From positions 1-26,599 of the forward strand of contig JAZLIT010000193.1 in NCBI GenBank assembly GCA_045617525.1: a stretch of DNA of 26,599 bases, written 5' to 3'. Source of the stretch: JAZLIT01 sp045617525 (GTDB lineage: Bacteria > Bacillota > Bacilli > Bacillales_A > Planococcaceae). The first letter of the stretch is position 1, and the number at the start of each line of letters is the position of its first letter. The notes beneath the pieces were generated by a model. It was not told the origin of the DNA, did no database searches, and saw only the letters and a list, made by a program, of their open reading frames with translations. The translations under genes were made by a program, and so were the position numbers. This document shows, in pieces, positions 13,801-22,120 of this stretch.

Positions 13801-13875
13801 TGGCTCCGAAGGTAGGACTCGAACCTACGACCAATCGGTTAACAGCCGATTGCTCTACCACTGAGCTACTTCGGA
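13801..13875 (-). tRNA. tRNA-Asn (anticodon GUU)
   Basis: 75 nt with CCA encoded. Acceptor TCCGAAG with CTTCGGA, anticodon loop CTGTTAA, discriminator G. Its G34 is a queuosine site and so a substrate of QueG encoded at 5972-7105. First gene of the cluster; a minus-strand TATAAT (13910-13905) lies 30 nt upstream but its -35 is unclear. Confidence 0.97.
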
Positions 13876-14053
13876 AAGATTAAATGGCCTTTATTTCCTA
13901 CTCGATTATAATAGCCAATAAAAAATCTATTTATGCTATTATTATTTTTTCGCTTCATTTTTTTGGATAAATTTAAGGACATCATAATAAATGGAATGGA
14001 TTAGTTCTCCTTAAATAAAAAGTAAAAGGGAAAGAATACCCCACCTATAAAGT

Positions 14054-14067
14054 CTAATTATAATTAG
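14054..14067 (+). promoter_or_regulatory. Palindrome upstream of the Mn catalase
   Basis: CTAATTATAATTAG is a perfect 14-bp palindrome containing TATAAT (14059-14064). It lies about 70 nt before the ribosome site. It might be a -10 overlapped by an operator, but no good -35 is present. It does not match the PerR box (7-1-7) spacing. The remaining gap 13876-14053 is AT-rich without other clear signals. Confidence 0.4.
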
Positions 14068-14139
14068 TTAGTTTTTACGGGCACCTAATTAATCTCAACT
14101 CATATAATGGTTGGAATAAATAAAAAAGGTGGGAATAAA

Positions 14140-14982
14140 TTGTTTTATCATATCAAAGAATTACAATATCATGCAAAGCCTGAAAGACCGGATCCATTAT
14201 TTGCGAAACAATTACAAGAGATTCTAGGTGGGCAATTTGGGGAAATATCTGTTGCCTTACAATATCTGTTTCAGGGTTGGAGTGTTCGTGGAAATGAAAA
14301 ATATAAAGACTTACTAATGGATACTGGGACTGAAGAATTAGCACATATAGAAATGATTGCTACAATGATTGCAAGGTTATTAGAAGGAGCTCCTGTTGGG
14401 GATTTAGAGGTCGCTGCGAAAGACCCTATAATTGGTGCAATTCTCGGTGGTATGAACCCACAGCATGCGATTGTATCTGGACTTGGCGCTATGCCAGCGG
14501 ATAGTGTAGGAAATCGTTGGACAGCAGATTATATTATAGCAAGCGGGAATTTACTTGCGGACTTTAGAGCAAATTTAAATGCAGAATCTCAAGGCAGATT
14601 ACAAGCAGTTAGATTATATGAAGCAACTACTGATCGTGGCGTAAAAGATATGCTATCCTGGTTAATTGCAAGAGATACTATGCACCAAAATCAATGGATC
14701 GCAGCTATTAAGGAGCTAGAGGCAAAAGAAAACGTTATAGTTCCAAGCACATTCCCACGTGAGTTTGAAAAGCGCGAAGTATCTCATGTTTTATTTAATT
14801 TCTCAAGAGGAGACGAAAGTGCTACAGGTAGATGGGCTCATGGACCAAGCATGGATGGAGAGGGGCAATTCCAGTACGTTCAGCAACCACTACCACTAGC
14901 ACCAATTCCAGTTTTAAAACCTGCCCCAGCTTATATTCATGACACATTACCTTTAGATCCGATTCCTCCAAGTTTTTGTTAA
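14140..14982 (+). CDS. Manganese catalase
   Basis: 280-residue non-haem catalase that dismutates hydrogen peroxide at a dimanganese site. All five expected metal ligands are in place: Glu35 (GGQFGEIS), Glu66 and His69 (TEELAHIEM), Glu149 (ANLNAES) and His182 (RDTMHQNQW). The start is TTG 14140, with AGGTGG 7 nt before it, giving the family's usual FYHIKELQY beginning; the upstream ATG 14107 has no ribosome site. The C-terminal ~30 residues are Pro-rich (PLPLAPIPVLKPAPAY) and end in Cys, as in the YdbD-like branch. Relatives include spore-coat CotJC and the general-stress protein YdbD; this length suits the latter. It is monocistronic. Confidence 0.95.
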   Translation: MFYHIKELQYHAKPERPDPLFAKQLQEILGGQFGEISVALQYLFQGWSVRGNEKYKDLLMDTGTEELAHIEMIATMIARLLEGAPVGDLEVAAKDPIIGAILGGMNPQHAIVSGLGAMPADSVGNRWTADYIIASGNLLADFRANLNAESQGRLQAVRLYEATTDRGVKDMLSWLIARDTMHQNQWIAAIKELEAKENVIVPSTFPREFEKREVSHVLFNFSRGDESATGRWAHGPSMDGEGQFQYVQQPLPLAPIPVLKPAPAYIHDTLPLDPIPPSFC

Positions 14983-15084
14983 TATTCTATTTAATTAGCT
15001 ATTTTTTTCTTTCATAAAGCCTTTTTTATAGATTTTTTTAGAAACATTTCTTTTTCTATCGTTTTCTAACGGTTTCTAAGAAAT

Positions 15085-15128
15085 AAAAAAGCGCCTCAAA
15101 TCCTTGATGCAAAAGGATTTGAAGCGCT
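15085..15128 (-). terminator. Terminator of the SLH-protein gene
   Basis: Sixteen-position stem (15113-15128 with 15090-15105) with one position that is a mismatch on the plus strand but a G-U pair on the minus strand. On the minus strand it is followed by TTTTTT. It ends the minus-strand gene that stops at 15227. Confidence 0.85.
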
Positions 15129-15226
15129 CTATAGTTGATTCAAACTTCTTCTTTCTAATCTCGATACGTCACAGGAGGGATTCGCGCCCCCCGTAGATTG
15201 AGACATCATTTACTGTGCCTTTGAAT

Positions 15227-16735
15227 CTATTTCAATCTATATTTTTCATCTAGCGAGCGGACTAAAAAAACTGCGAACTGCTCTCTTTTAATGGTAGAAT
15301 TCGGTTCAAATTTGGTAGCTGTTACACCATCTGTAATGCCTGATGCATACAACCGGGCAACTGAGTCAGCAAACCACTGGTCTTTTACATCTGTAAATGG
15401 ATGACTGCTAGATGGTGCTGGGAAACTGTATATTCTTTGTAATACTGAGGCCATTTCACTTCTTGTCAGTATTCTATTAGGTTCAAATTTTTTAGCAGAA
15501 GTACCCTTAAAATATCCTTCATCAACCGCTGTAGCAATTTCATTATAATATGGATAATCTTTTGGAACATCCGTAAATCCAGGATTTGGTCGATTTGCTG
15601 CTAGCGAAACATTCTTTGCACGATTAATTAATAATACGGCCTGCCAACGTGTTAAACCTTCCCCTATCCCAAATCTATCTTGTCCTACCCCTTTTAAAAT
15701 GTCTCTTTCAGCTAAATAATATATTTCCTTATTAGCATAATGATTGGTTGGTACATCTTTAAATGTGAGATTCGGTATTGGCATTGGCGCCGGTATTGAA
15801 GGTGAGTAGTTTAAATAACTTGATGCTATATACCCCTCTGTCCCGTCATTTCTTTTCACAGGATACCAAACAAAATGGTTGTTCTTCGATACTTTGTCAT
15901 ATTCAAAAGGGCCCGTAATGGTAACAATTTCGCCTTCACGCAAAGTACCCTTAGAAGGACTATCCGTAGTAGTAGGTTTTGGCCTAATAGTTACATTAGT
16001 AGTTGCACTAACTTTTTGATTTGTTTCAAAAATATGCTTTGATTTCGTTAATGGTAAGTCAAAATCATAGTTCATCTCTGCAAATTTAATATTTTCACTG
16101 CTGTTAGATTCATATTGAAAATTTTCGCGTGAAAAAGGCAGCTCTGTTAAGTCTATTAAACCCAATTCCTCAATGATTTTGAGAATTCTTTCTTGATAGG
16201 CATTTGTATTTCTTTCACCAGTTGCTTGGACAATTGGACTATTTACTGGCTTAGTTCCGTTATAAGCCATGATAGCGAAGTACCAATGCTCCAACACATC
16301 TCGTTCCCCACCGTTGATGCTAGGTAAATCCTTCCGCTCATACATACGATTTAGAATTTCTACACCAGCCTGTATATTATAGAAAACATCGTTTTTCAGT
16401 CTCTCTAGATCATAGCTGGCTTGATTGGTAATCTGCATAATCCCAATTCCACTATCAGCTGTCACAATCGCTTCACCATTTTTATCGAAATGACGCCAAT
16501 TCCCACTTTCACCTTCAGCTATTGCCTTCACAACTTCAGGAGGAACATCATAACTCAGTGCTGTTTCGGTTAACAAACAGTTCATTGTGGAAAAATCAGG
16601 GTTTACTTTCGATACCGAATCATATTTACATGTATTTGTAATATCATTAGCTAATACATTTTTATCTAGATTTATAGATAGAGAGAAGGCACCGATTGCC
16701 ATAACACCAATCAATGGTATCAATATCTTTTTCAT
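15227..16735 (-). CDS. Secreted lytic transglycosylase-like protein with SH3 and three SLH domains
   Basis: 502 residues. Signal peptide about 1-29 (MKKILIPLIG, hydrophobic core, VLA). A soluble-lytic-transglycosylase-like domain spans about 55-185: catalytic Glu76 in AIAEGESGNW, SGIGIMQIT near 95 and YFAIMAYNG near 153. A bacterial SH3 domain (about 243-310) has VTIRPKP and WYPVKRNDGTEGYIASSYLN. Three SLH repeats (about 325-500) carry FKDVPTNHYANKEI, FTDVPKDYPYYNEI and FTDVKDQWFADSV. It should be exported, bind secondary wall polymer through the SLH repeats and cut peptidoglycan, a wall-remodelling enzyme of an S-layer-type envelope. AAAGGAAGTG precedes ATG at a rather long spacing. It is monocistronic. 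Confidence 0.9.
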   Translation of the reverse strand: MKKILIPLIGVMAIGAFSLSINLDKNVLANDITNTCKYDSVSKVNPDFSTMNCLLTETALSYDVPPEVVKAIAEGESGNWRHFDKNGEAIVTADSGIGIMQITNQASYDLERLKNDVFYNIQAGVEILNRMYERKDLPSINGGERDVLEHWYFAIMAYNGTKPVNSPIVQATGERNTNAYQERILKIIEELGLIDLTELPFSRENFQYESNSSENIKFAEMNYDFDLPLTKSKHIFETNQKVSATTNVTIRPKPTTTDSPSKGTLREGEIVTITGPFEYDKVSKNNHFVWYPVKRNDGTEGYIASSYLNYSPSIPAPMPIPNLTFKDVPTNHYANKEIYYLAERDILKGVGQDRFGIGEGLTRWQAVLLINRAKNVSLAANRPNPGFTDVPKDYPYYNEIATAVDEGYFKGTSAKKFEPNRILTRSEMASVLQRIYSFPAPSSSHPFTDVKDQWFADSVARLYASGITDGVTATKFEPNSTIKREQFAVFLVRSLDEKYRLK

Positions 16736-16877
16736 ATCTAACTATTACACTTCCTTTCAAATTATCTTAAGTTAAAAGTATCCAGATTCATGTTATCATA
16801 AACCCAATAATTGGAACAGGGGTAATATTCTTTTATTCAACAGGACCCGATTGAGGCTTTACTTTCTTGAATTAAAG

Positions 16878-17507
16878 TTAGTTGAATAAATCAAAATGAG
16901 ATGTGTCATTAAATTTATTTACAACATTTTGCTGAAAACTATTTTGACTTAGAACTGTAATACCACCTACTGACGAGGAAAAGTATGCATTAACTATCAT
17001 TTCTGGTTCAAAGTTCATCCACCAAGCAAGTATGTACCCCAAAGTTCCTCCGTGTGTGACAATCAACAGGTTTTTATCCTTATCCGATTCATATATCCTA
17101 TCCATGCTATCGCAAACCCGACTATAAAATTGTCGCCAACTCTCACCCTCTTGAAATTCCTGATGATCTAAATCAAATCCACTCCTTGTTAAGGGTTTTC
17201 TATTTGCTCTTGCCCAATCCTTTGTTTTCCCTGCCGCAACACCAGTATTTATTTCACGTAGTCCTTTATCTTGAATGACATCTAAACCTAATTGTGTTCC
17301 AACTATCTCTGCTGTTTGTGACGCTCTCATTAAATCAGAAGAATACAAGGCATAAACATTATTATCTACAATTCCTTTTAATTTCTGGCCTATAGTTTCT
17401 GCTTGTTTTCTACCTAATTCAGTTAAAGAAGTATCTGTCCATCCACCTGACATATTATTTATATGATGCTCTGATTGACAATGCTGTATCAAAATAATGT
17501 TGCTCAT
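16878..17507 (-). CDS. Histidine phosphatase family protein with altered RHG motif
   Basis: 209-residue cytosolic protein of the phosphoglycerate-mutase-like histidine phosphatase fold. The catalytic His9 sits in ILIQHCQSEHH, where the family normally has RHG; Arg is replaced by Gln and Gly by Cys. Other features are standard: SSDLMRASQTAEIV near residue 58, the Glu region GLREINTG near 84, and the second His in LIVTHGGTLGY near 148. Loss of the phosphate-binding Arg may reduce or change activity. ATG 17507 has GGGAGGG upstream; the longer frame to 17564 would contain this ribosome site. The neighbour upstream is a small membrane protein 84 nt away. Substrate unknown. Confidence 0.86.
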   Translation of the reverse strand: MSNIILIQHCQSEHHINNMSGGWTDTSLTELGRKQAETIGQKLKGIVDNNVYALYSSDLMRASQTAEIVGTQLGLDVIQDKGLREINTGVAAGKTKDWARANRKPLTRSGFDLDHQEFQEGESWRQFYSRVCDSMDRIYESDKDKNLLIVTHGGTLGYILAWWMNFEPEMIVNAYFSSSVGGITVLSQNSFQQNVVNKFNDTSHFDLFN

Positions 17508-17591
17508 TCCACTTTCCCTCCCTTGAAGTAAAGCCCCCGTGCAGATTAATAAATGATGATGCAAAAATTTAAGAAATCTACAGTTTCAGGA

Positions 17592-17894
17592 CTAAACTGC
17601 TTTTTGTGATTTAAAATAGATAAATAATACAGAAGTAATTGATGAACTTTTCAACAATTGATATACAAAAATTGCAAATAAATGAACGACTATACTCACT
17701 ATTAAATTCAAAAATATAATAAATTCAGGTACTAAACCTACCATAGCTGCAGAAGGATTTTCATAATCTTCCAACATATAATCCATATACTTCTCAAATT
17801 GATCACTTTTAAATATGTACACGGCACAAAAATAACTCGAAATAACCCCCAAAGCTAAATAAATAGCTGGTTTAACTAACATAGACAGCAACAC
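17592..17894 (-). CDS. Small hypothetical membrane protein
   Basis: About 100 residues with a hydrophobic N-terminal helix (KPAIYLALGVISSYFCAVYI), an acidic middle (YMDYMLEDYENPSAAM) and two adjoining helices near residues 52-90. It is preceded by a strong GGGGAGGAAAGG. GTG 17894, TTG 17891 or ATG 17882 could each be the start; I give the longest form. I do not recognise the family. It lies 84 nt upstream of the histidine phosphatase gene on the same strand and may be co-transcribed with it. Confidence 0.72.
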   Translation of the reverse strand: MLLSMLVKPAIYLALGVISSYFCAVYIFKSDQFEKYMDYMLEDYENPSAAMVGLVPEFIIFLNLIVSIVVHLFAIFVYQLLKSSSITSVLFIYFKSQKAV

Positions 17895-17939
17895 CTTTCC
17901 TCCCCTATAACTACAAGACGAACCCTGCCTAGATGAAGT

Positions 17940-18116
17940 TCAATAATTCTTCGTTGAAGAAGAAAACTTCCGCACAATCTCTTTTGTCCTTACTTCGTTA
18001 AAGAAAGTCACTTCTCCTTCTCGAACAAAACTGCCCCCTGTCATTAAATAAATCGAGAAGGCAGGTGATTTGAATAAACTATTTTGATGTTGACTAACTA
18101 AATCTACCGGTGTGAT
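17940..18116 (-). pseudogene. Probable 3' remnant of a lost gene
   Basis: The 331-nt gap between the small membrane protein and the alcohol dehydrogenase contains a 58-codon frame with strongly protein-like sequence: PVDLVSQHQNSLFKSPAFSI, then YLMTGGSFVREGEVTFFNEV and RTKEIVRKFSS. It ends in TGA at 17942-17940. It has no start with a ribosome site; an internal ATG would give 34 residues. The sequence beyond its 5' end is AT-rich and non-coding. It therefore looks like the surviving C-terminus of a truncated gene. I cannot name the family. Confidence 0.45.
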
Positions 18117-18166
18117 TTAGTGTGCAATGAAATAAAATATGTAAAATAAATCTAATAAATGTTCAC

Positions 18167-18215
18167 AAAAAAGTGGATTCGCGAAAACTTACTGTTTTCA
18201 CAAATCCACTTTTTT
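18167..18215 (-). terminator. Terminator of the alcohol dehydrogenase gene
   Basis: A long stem of 22 positions (18194-18215 with 18167-18188) and a 5-nt loop. Two internal mismatches on the plus strand become G-U pairs on the minus strand, so it works for the minus-strand gene ending at 18226. Flanked by TTTTTT. Confidence 0.92.
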
Positions 18216-18225
18216 CTATCTTCAA

Positions 18226-19269
18226 TTAATCGAAGTCAATAATTACTTTTAACGCTTTTTCTTTAGAAGCATTTTGGAATGTATCGTACGCTTTTAACAC
18301 ATCTTTAAAATTGAATGTATGTGTCACTAAATCATCGACGTTGATTTTATCAGTTGCTAGTGTTTTTAATAGCATAGGCGTTGAAGAAGTTGATACAAGA
18401 CCCGTTGTAATTGTTACGTTTTTGATCCATAAATCTTGTAATTGTAAGTCTACAGATTTCCCATGTACACCCACGTTCGCTAAGTGAGCGCCTGGAGCTA
18501 AAACTCTTTGGCAAATGTCAAATGTTGCTGGGAATCCAGCTGCCTCAATTGCTACGTCAACACCACGACCACCCGTTATATCCATAATTTCTTTGATAGC
18601 TGCTGCAGAATCTTTTGAGATGACAGTGTGAGTTGCACCAAACCGTTTTGATTCCTTTAAACGGTTTTCATCTAAGTCCACCATGATGATTTTTGAGGGA
18701 GAATAAAACTGAGATGTTAATAATGTAGCCATTCCGATTGGACCTGCTCCAACAATTACAATTGTATCACCAGGTTTAACTTGCCCGTTTAATACACCGA
18801 TTTCAAAACCAGTTGGTAAAATATCCGAGATCATTACCGCTGCATCATCAGAAATGCCTTTAGGAATGTGGTATAACGAGTTATCAGCATGCGGAATGTG
18901 CACATATTCAGATTGCGTTCCATCGATCATATGACCTAAAATCCAACCACCATCTTCGCAATGTGCATATAAAGACTTTTTACAGTATTCACATTTACCA
19001 CATACAGTTACACATGAAATGATCACTTTGTCGCCGACTTTAAAGTTGTTAACGCCAGGGCCAATCTCATCCACGATACCGATTCCTTCATGTCCTAATA
19101 TTGTACCTTCTTTAACAACTGGTACGTCACCGCTTAAAATGTGTAAATCTGTACCGCAAATTGTTGTTTTTAGCAACTTAACAACTGCATCTCCAGCATT
19201 AATTATCTTTGGCTTTTCTAACTCCCGAATTTCTTTCTTACCTGGACCTGCATAAACTAGTGCTTTCAT
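18226..19269 (-). CDS. Zinc-dependent alcohol dehydrogenase (MDR family)
   Basis: 347-residue medium-chain dehydrogenase that oxidises an alcohol or reduces an aldehyde with NAD(P). Catalytic zinc ligands are Cys38 (TTICGTDLH), His60 and Glu61 (GHEGIGIV). The structural zinc cysteines are 90, 93, 96 and 104 (CGKCEYC, HC). The Rossmann fingerprint is VGAGPIGM near residue 173, and the acidic VDLDENRL near 197 favours NAD over NADP. The sequence resembles bacterial AdhB and threonine-dehydrogenase-like enzymes. GGGAGAG precedes ATG 19269. It is monocistronic with a strong terminator. Substrate not predictable. Confidence 0.93.
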   Translation of the reverse strand: MKALVYAGPGKKEIRELEKPKIINAGDAVVKLLKTTICGTDLHILSGDVPVVKEGTILGHEGIGIVDEIGPGVNNFKVGDKVIISCVTVCGKCEYCKKSLYAHCEDGGWILGHMIDGTQSEYVHIPHADNSLYHIPKGISDDAAVMISDILPTGFEIGVLNGQVKPGDTIVIVGAGPIGMATLLTSQFYSPSKIIMVDLDENRLKESKRFGATHTVISKDSAAAIKEIMDITGGRGVDVAIEAAGFPATFDICQRVLAPGAHLANVGVHGKSVDLQLQDLWIKNVTITTGLVSTSSTPMLLKTLATDKINVDDLVTHTFNFKDVLKAYDTFQNASKEKALKVIIDFD

Positions 19270-19390
19270 TATGATCTCTCCCTACATTAAATTTCTTAAG
19301 GTAATAATAAGTATCCGCCTCAAAAATTTATGGCTTAAAGCAATTATTACCATAACCTTTTTAAAAAATACTTTTAACTTCAAATAATAA

Positions 19391-19433
19391 AGCACTCCCC
19401 AAAATGGCTACAATCTCCATTCTGGGAAGTGCT
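19391..19433 (-). terminator. Terminator of the RmlD-like gene
   Basis: Seventeen positions pair (19417-19433 with 19391-19407), with a 9-nt loop. Two mismatches on the plus strand become G-U pairs on the minus strand. The T-tail is short (TTTATTATT). Confidence 0.78.
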
Positions 19434-19462
19434 CGTTTTATTTTGTGTATATAGGCGCGATA

Positions 19463-20278
19463 CTATGTGTGTAAATTTAATATAATCTGCTCATTTGTCA
19501 TTAATAATTGCTGCGGGATATCGTCTCGTTTAGAAATCAGTCCAAAATAATACAGTTTTTTAGCGTCCTCATAGGCATTGGGCTCGATGTTTACTTGTGT
19601 TGTCGTAAAATGCCCTATTAATTGTGTGAAAAAGTCCATTTCTAGAATTCTATTTGTGCTACCAAGATGGAATATTCCGTTCAGTCCGTTATCAAAAATA
19701 TAATGGAGTTGGCGTGCTAATTGAACATCCAACATAAAGCTACATTGTAAATTGCTATATGGCTTGATTGGTTCATTAGCTCGGATGCTTACCTTTAATT
19801 CATTGAAGCGCGGTGAATCCTTGCCCCACATGCCTGGAATTCGAATAATCGTACACCGTTCACCTAACATTTGCGTCAACATCTTTTCACAGTTTATTTT
19901 ATACTGACCATATTCAGATTTCGAAATTGGCTCATCTGTTTCACAATGGTGCTTTGATAAATCGCCATCAAATACATTGGTCGTCGAGATAAAGTAAAGG
20001 TCACTGCTATTATTTTTCATCTCGTTGGCTAACGTTTTATGAAAGTTTAACTGTTCATCAAAGTCCCCACTTAAACTTGATATAATTATATCAGGCTGAA
20101 CTTCCTGTAGGATTTCAATAATACGTTGCTCGCTTAAATCTAGATGAAATTGCTTGTCTTCTGGCAAATTAATTGGGGATGAAAAATAGGTCCCATACAC
20201 ATCATAATTCTCACGACATTCTTCAACTACCGCCTTGCCCACTAATCCACTAGCTCCAAGAATTAATAATTTCTTCAC
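19463..20278 (-). CDS. RmlD-like NAD(P)-dependent sugar/nucleotide-sugar reductase
   Basis: 271-residue extended short-chain dehydrogenase. The N-terminal LILGASGLVGKAV is the glycine-rich NADP site. The active-site pair is Tyr-x3-Lys in YGQYKINCE, preceded by STTNVFDGD, the usual RmlD-type segment. IIRIPGMWG and the C-terminal GIFHLGSTNRIL also match. RmlD makes dTDP-rhamnose; without other rhamnose genes nearby, a different substrate is equally likely. GTG 20278 is chosen because GGGGGA lies 6 nt upstream and the protein then starts MKKLLILGASG; the longer frame to 20350 is not conserved-looking. It is monocistronic. Confidence 0.82.
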   Translation of the reverse strand: MKKLLILGASGLVGKAVVEECRENYDVYGTYFSSPINLPEDKQFHLDLSEQRIIEILQEVQPDIIISSLSGDFDEQLNFHKTLANEMKNNSSDLYFISTTNVFDGDLSKHHCETDEPISKSEYGQYKINCEKMLTQMLGERCTIIRIPGMWGKDSPRFNELKVSIRANEPIKPYSNLQCSFMLDVQLARQLHYIFDNGLNGIFHLGSTNRILEMDFFTQLIGHFTTTQVNIEPNAYEDAKKLYYFGLISKRDDIPQQLLMTNEQIILNLHT

Positions 20279-20490
20279 GTTGTATCCCCCATTCCCTAAA
20301 AATTCATACACTTCCTTTAAAAAAACGTTAGTACTAATAAATAACGGCACGCCAAACTATTGCGTCCTGAATTTTTATGTATAGAATAGTTTCTACAAAA
20401 CAAATAACTTCCCTTTAAATTTGGAAATTTAATTCCTTTTCTGAAACATTCTGTAGCCACGCTAAGGACTGCTTGTTAATTTGCATAATG

Positions 20491-20524
20491 AAAAAAGCGT
20501 ATTCGTTTTTATGTCGAATACGCT
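20491..20524 (-). terminator. Terminator of the phospholipase D-like gene
   Basis: Perfect 10-bp stem AGCGTATTCG/CGAATACGCT (20515-20524 with 20496-20505), a 9-nt loop, and TTTTTT on the minus strand. Confidence 0.9.
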
Positions 20525-20545
20525 CACCTTTATATCATAGACACC

Positions 20546-21967
20546 TTAGAACGTTGATAATCCTGCCCATTCCTGCAATCGGTATAGGAAGATTTTCCAC
20601 TTTGAGTGATCCTCGTATTTCTCAAAATCTGCTGTGTAAGTGCCCTCTTCATTTGACCATAGACGCTCGTAATAAGTTGAGAACTCTTCATATAATTGAT
20701 GCGTAATTGGCATTTTCACCTGCAAATTATTTTCTAAATTAAAATCGGCTAAATTACGACGCGTGAAGTTGGCCGAACCACCAATAAGAACTGCCTCCGC
20801 GCCCTTTTCAATCATCATAAATTTACTGTGATATTGCTCGCCATTCGTGTCATACCAGCGCACCTGGACTGTTTCTTCCTTCATTAATTCTGCCGCAACT
20901 TGACGGTTTGGAATACCATTTTTCTCTAGGCCAAATGCATCTTTATTCGGATCCAAAATCATTTGGATCGTTGCTCCACGTTTAGCTGCCGACTTAATCG
21001 CCTTCACTATATCCCGGTCTGAAATGTAAAACACGCCGATTTTCACCGTAGTCTCCTCATCAGCTTGTGCAAGGGCTTCTAACATCGCTACTTTAATCTT
21101 ACCTTCTGTAATCAGCTTAACTTCTAATTCGCCTTCGTCCACTACATTTTTAAACGTCACATCCGACAAAGCCACACCTGAAAGTGCAGCAACTGCTTGT
21201 TCCGCTGCATAAAGCTCTGCCAAAATTCCACCTTGTAGAATAAAACCAATATTTGAATGCGCACTACTGCCATCATGTGTTAAATTAGCAGATGTTACTA
21301 ATGCGCGCGATTCATTCATGATGATTTTTCGGTGATTGGCTTTAAAATTAAGTAAATCTAAATAAGAGCCTACTGACATTTTTCCACCATCGGGATTAAA
21401 TGGATTTGGTAAAAATCCTTTTTCAGACGGCTGCCACCATTGTAAAAATGGGCGCCAAACACTTGAATAAATAGGATTTGAGTCACGTAATGGTTTAAGA
21501 TTTGTGATAATCACCGTCACATTGTTCTTTTCGAGCTCATCAAAGTAAGTATTTTTATTTGCTCCATAAGTAATGTTTACAGCATCCGTAATGACCGTAA
21601 TCGGCATTGTCGGATTACTCGCACGTTTTTCTAGCAATGCTTGTGTAAATTGCTCTGCTGATGGAGGATACATGCCCTTATCACGATCATAGTCATCATT
21701 ATATAAAAAGAGATCCACCATGATGAAATCCTCAGCATCCTCAATTAATTGGAGCGCCTCTTTCATTAATGTTTGTTCCATAATGCGTTTGTCCCCTTGT
21801 TGGTACGTTACATCATATATAAATTTCACATCGTTCGTGTTATAAGTATTCCCCGCAACAGAAATACCTGTTGGTAAGCCTTTAATTCTTTGATAAATGC
21901 CTGTAATGGCTGCTGTTATTATGATAACCGCTAAAATGATTAGTGCGATTTTAAAAAACATCTTCAT
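20546..21967 (-). CDS. Membrane-anchored phospholipase D-like protein
   Basis: 473-residue protein with an N-terminal membrane helix (FKIALIILAVIIITAAITGI, residues ~5-24) and two phospholipase D/cardiolipin-synthase-type half-sites. Site 1 is NHRKIIMNES (His212, Lys214) and site 2 is YHSKFMMIEKG (His380, Lys382), followed by GGSANFTRRN. In both, the Asp of HxKx4D is Glu. The body (VDLFLYNDDY, ITDAVNITYG, LDPNKDAFG) is typical of PLD folds. It would face the outside or sit at the membrane surface and could act on phospholipid headgroups. Start ATG 21967 with GAGGGGG upstream. It is monocistronic and divergent from a GNAT gene. Confidence 0.86.
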   Translation of the reverse strand: MKMFFKIALIILAVIIITAAITGIYQRIKGLPTGISVAGNTYNTNDVKFIYDVTYQQGDKRIMEQTLMKEALQLIEDAEDFIMVDLFLYNDDYDRDKGMYPPSAEQFTQALLEKRASNPTMPITVITDAVNITYGANKNTYFDELEKNNVTVIITNLKPLRDSNPIYSSVWRPFLQWWQPSEKGFLPNPFNPDGGKMSVGSYLDLLNFKANHRKIIMNESRALVTSANLTHDGSSAHSNIGFILQGGILAELYAAEQAVAALSGVALSDVTFKNVVDEGELEVKLITEGKIKVAMLEALAQADEETTVKIGVFYISDRDIVKAIKSAAKRGATIQMILDPNKDAFGLEKNGIPNRQVAAELMKEETVQVRWYDTNGEQYHSKFMMIEKGAEAVLIGGSANFTRRNLADFNLENNLQVKMPITHQLYEEFSTYYERLWSNEEGTYTADFEKYEDHSKWKIFLYRLQEWAGLSTF

Positions 21968-22063
21968 TTAAAGCCCCCTCATTTCATTGAAGTAATATGT
22001 ATACCTTTTCTTACTTTTCATTTAATCTATGGTAAAAATAGAAATAATCCATTGAATAATCTA

Positions 22064-22072
22064 TGTTATACT
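22064..22072 (+). promoter_or_regulatory. Extended -10 promoter for the GNAT gene
   Basis: TGTTATACT is a TGn-extended -10 (22067-22072) about 48 nt before the start codon. A 7-bp inverted repeat TTGAATA/TATTCAA (22052-22058 with 22072-22078) straddles it. No good -35. Confidence 0.45.
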
Positions 22073-22120
22073 ATTCAAAGTATTCTGTTTTTAATATGTT
22101 TATAAGAAAGAAGGAATTAA

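Noticed and set aside
16833..16889. Inverted repeat TTATTCAAC/GTTGAATAA around the histidine phosphatase stop codon
   Set aside because: Nine-bp arms separated by 39 nt and no T-run; one arm is coding sequence, so chance is likely.
19300..19351. Inverted repeat GGTAATAAT/ATTATTACC upstream of the alcohol dehydrogenase
   Set aside because: Nine-bp arms are real but 34 nt apart in AT-rich sequence, with no promoter matched to them; left undecided.
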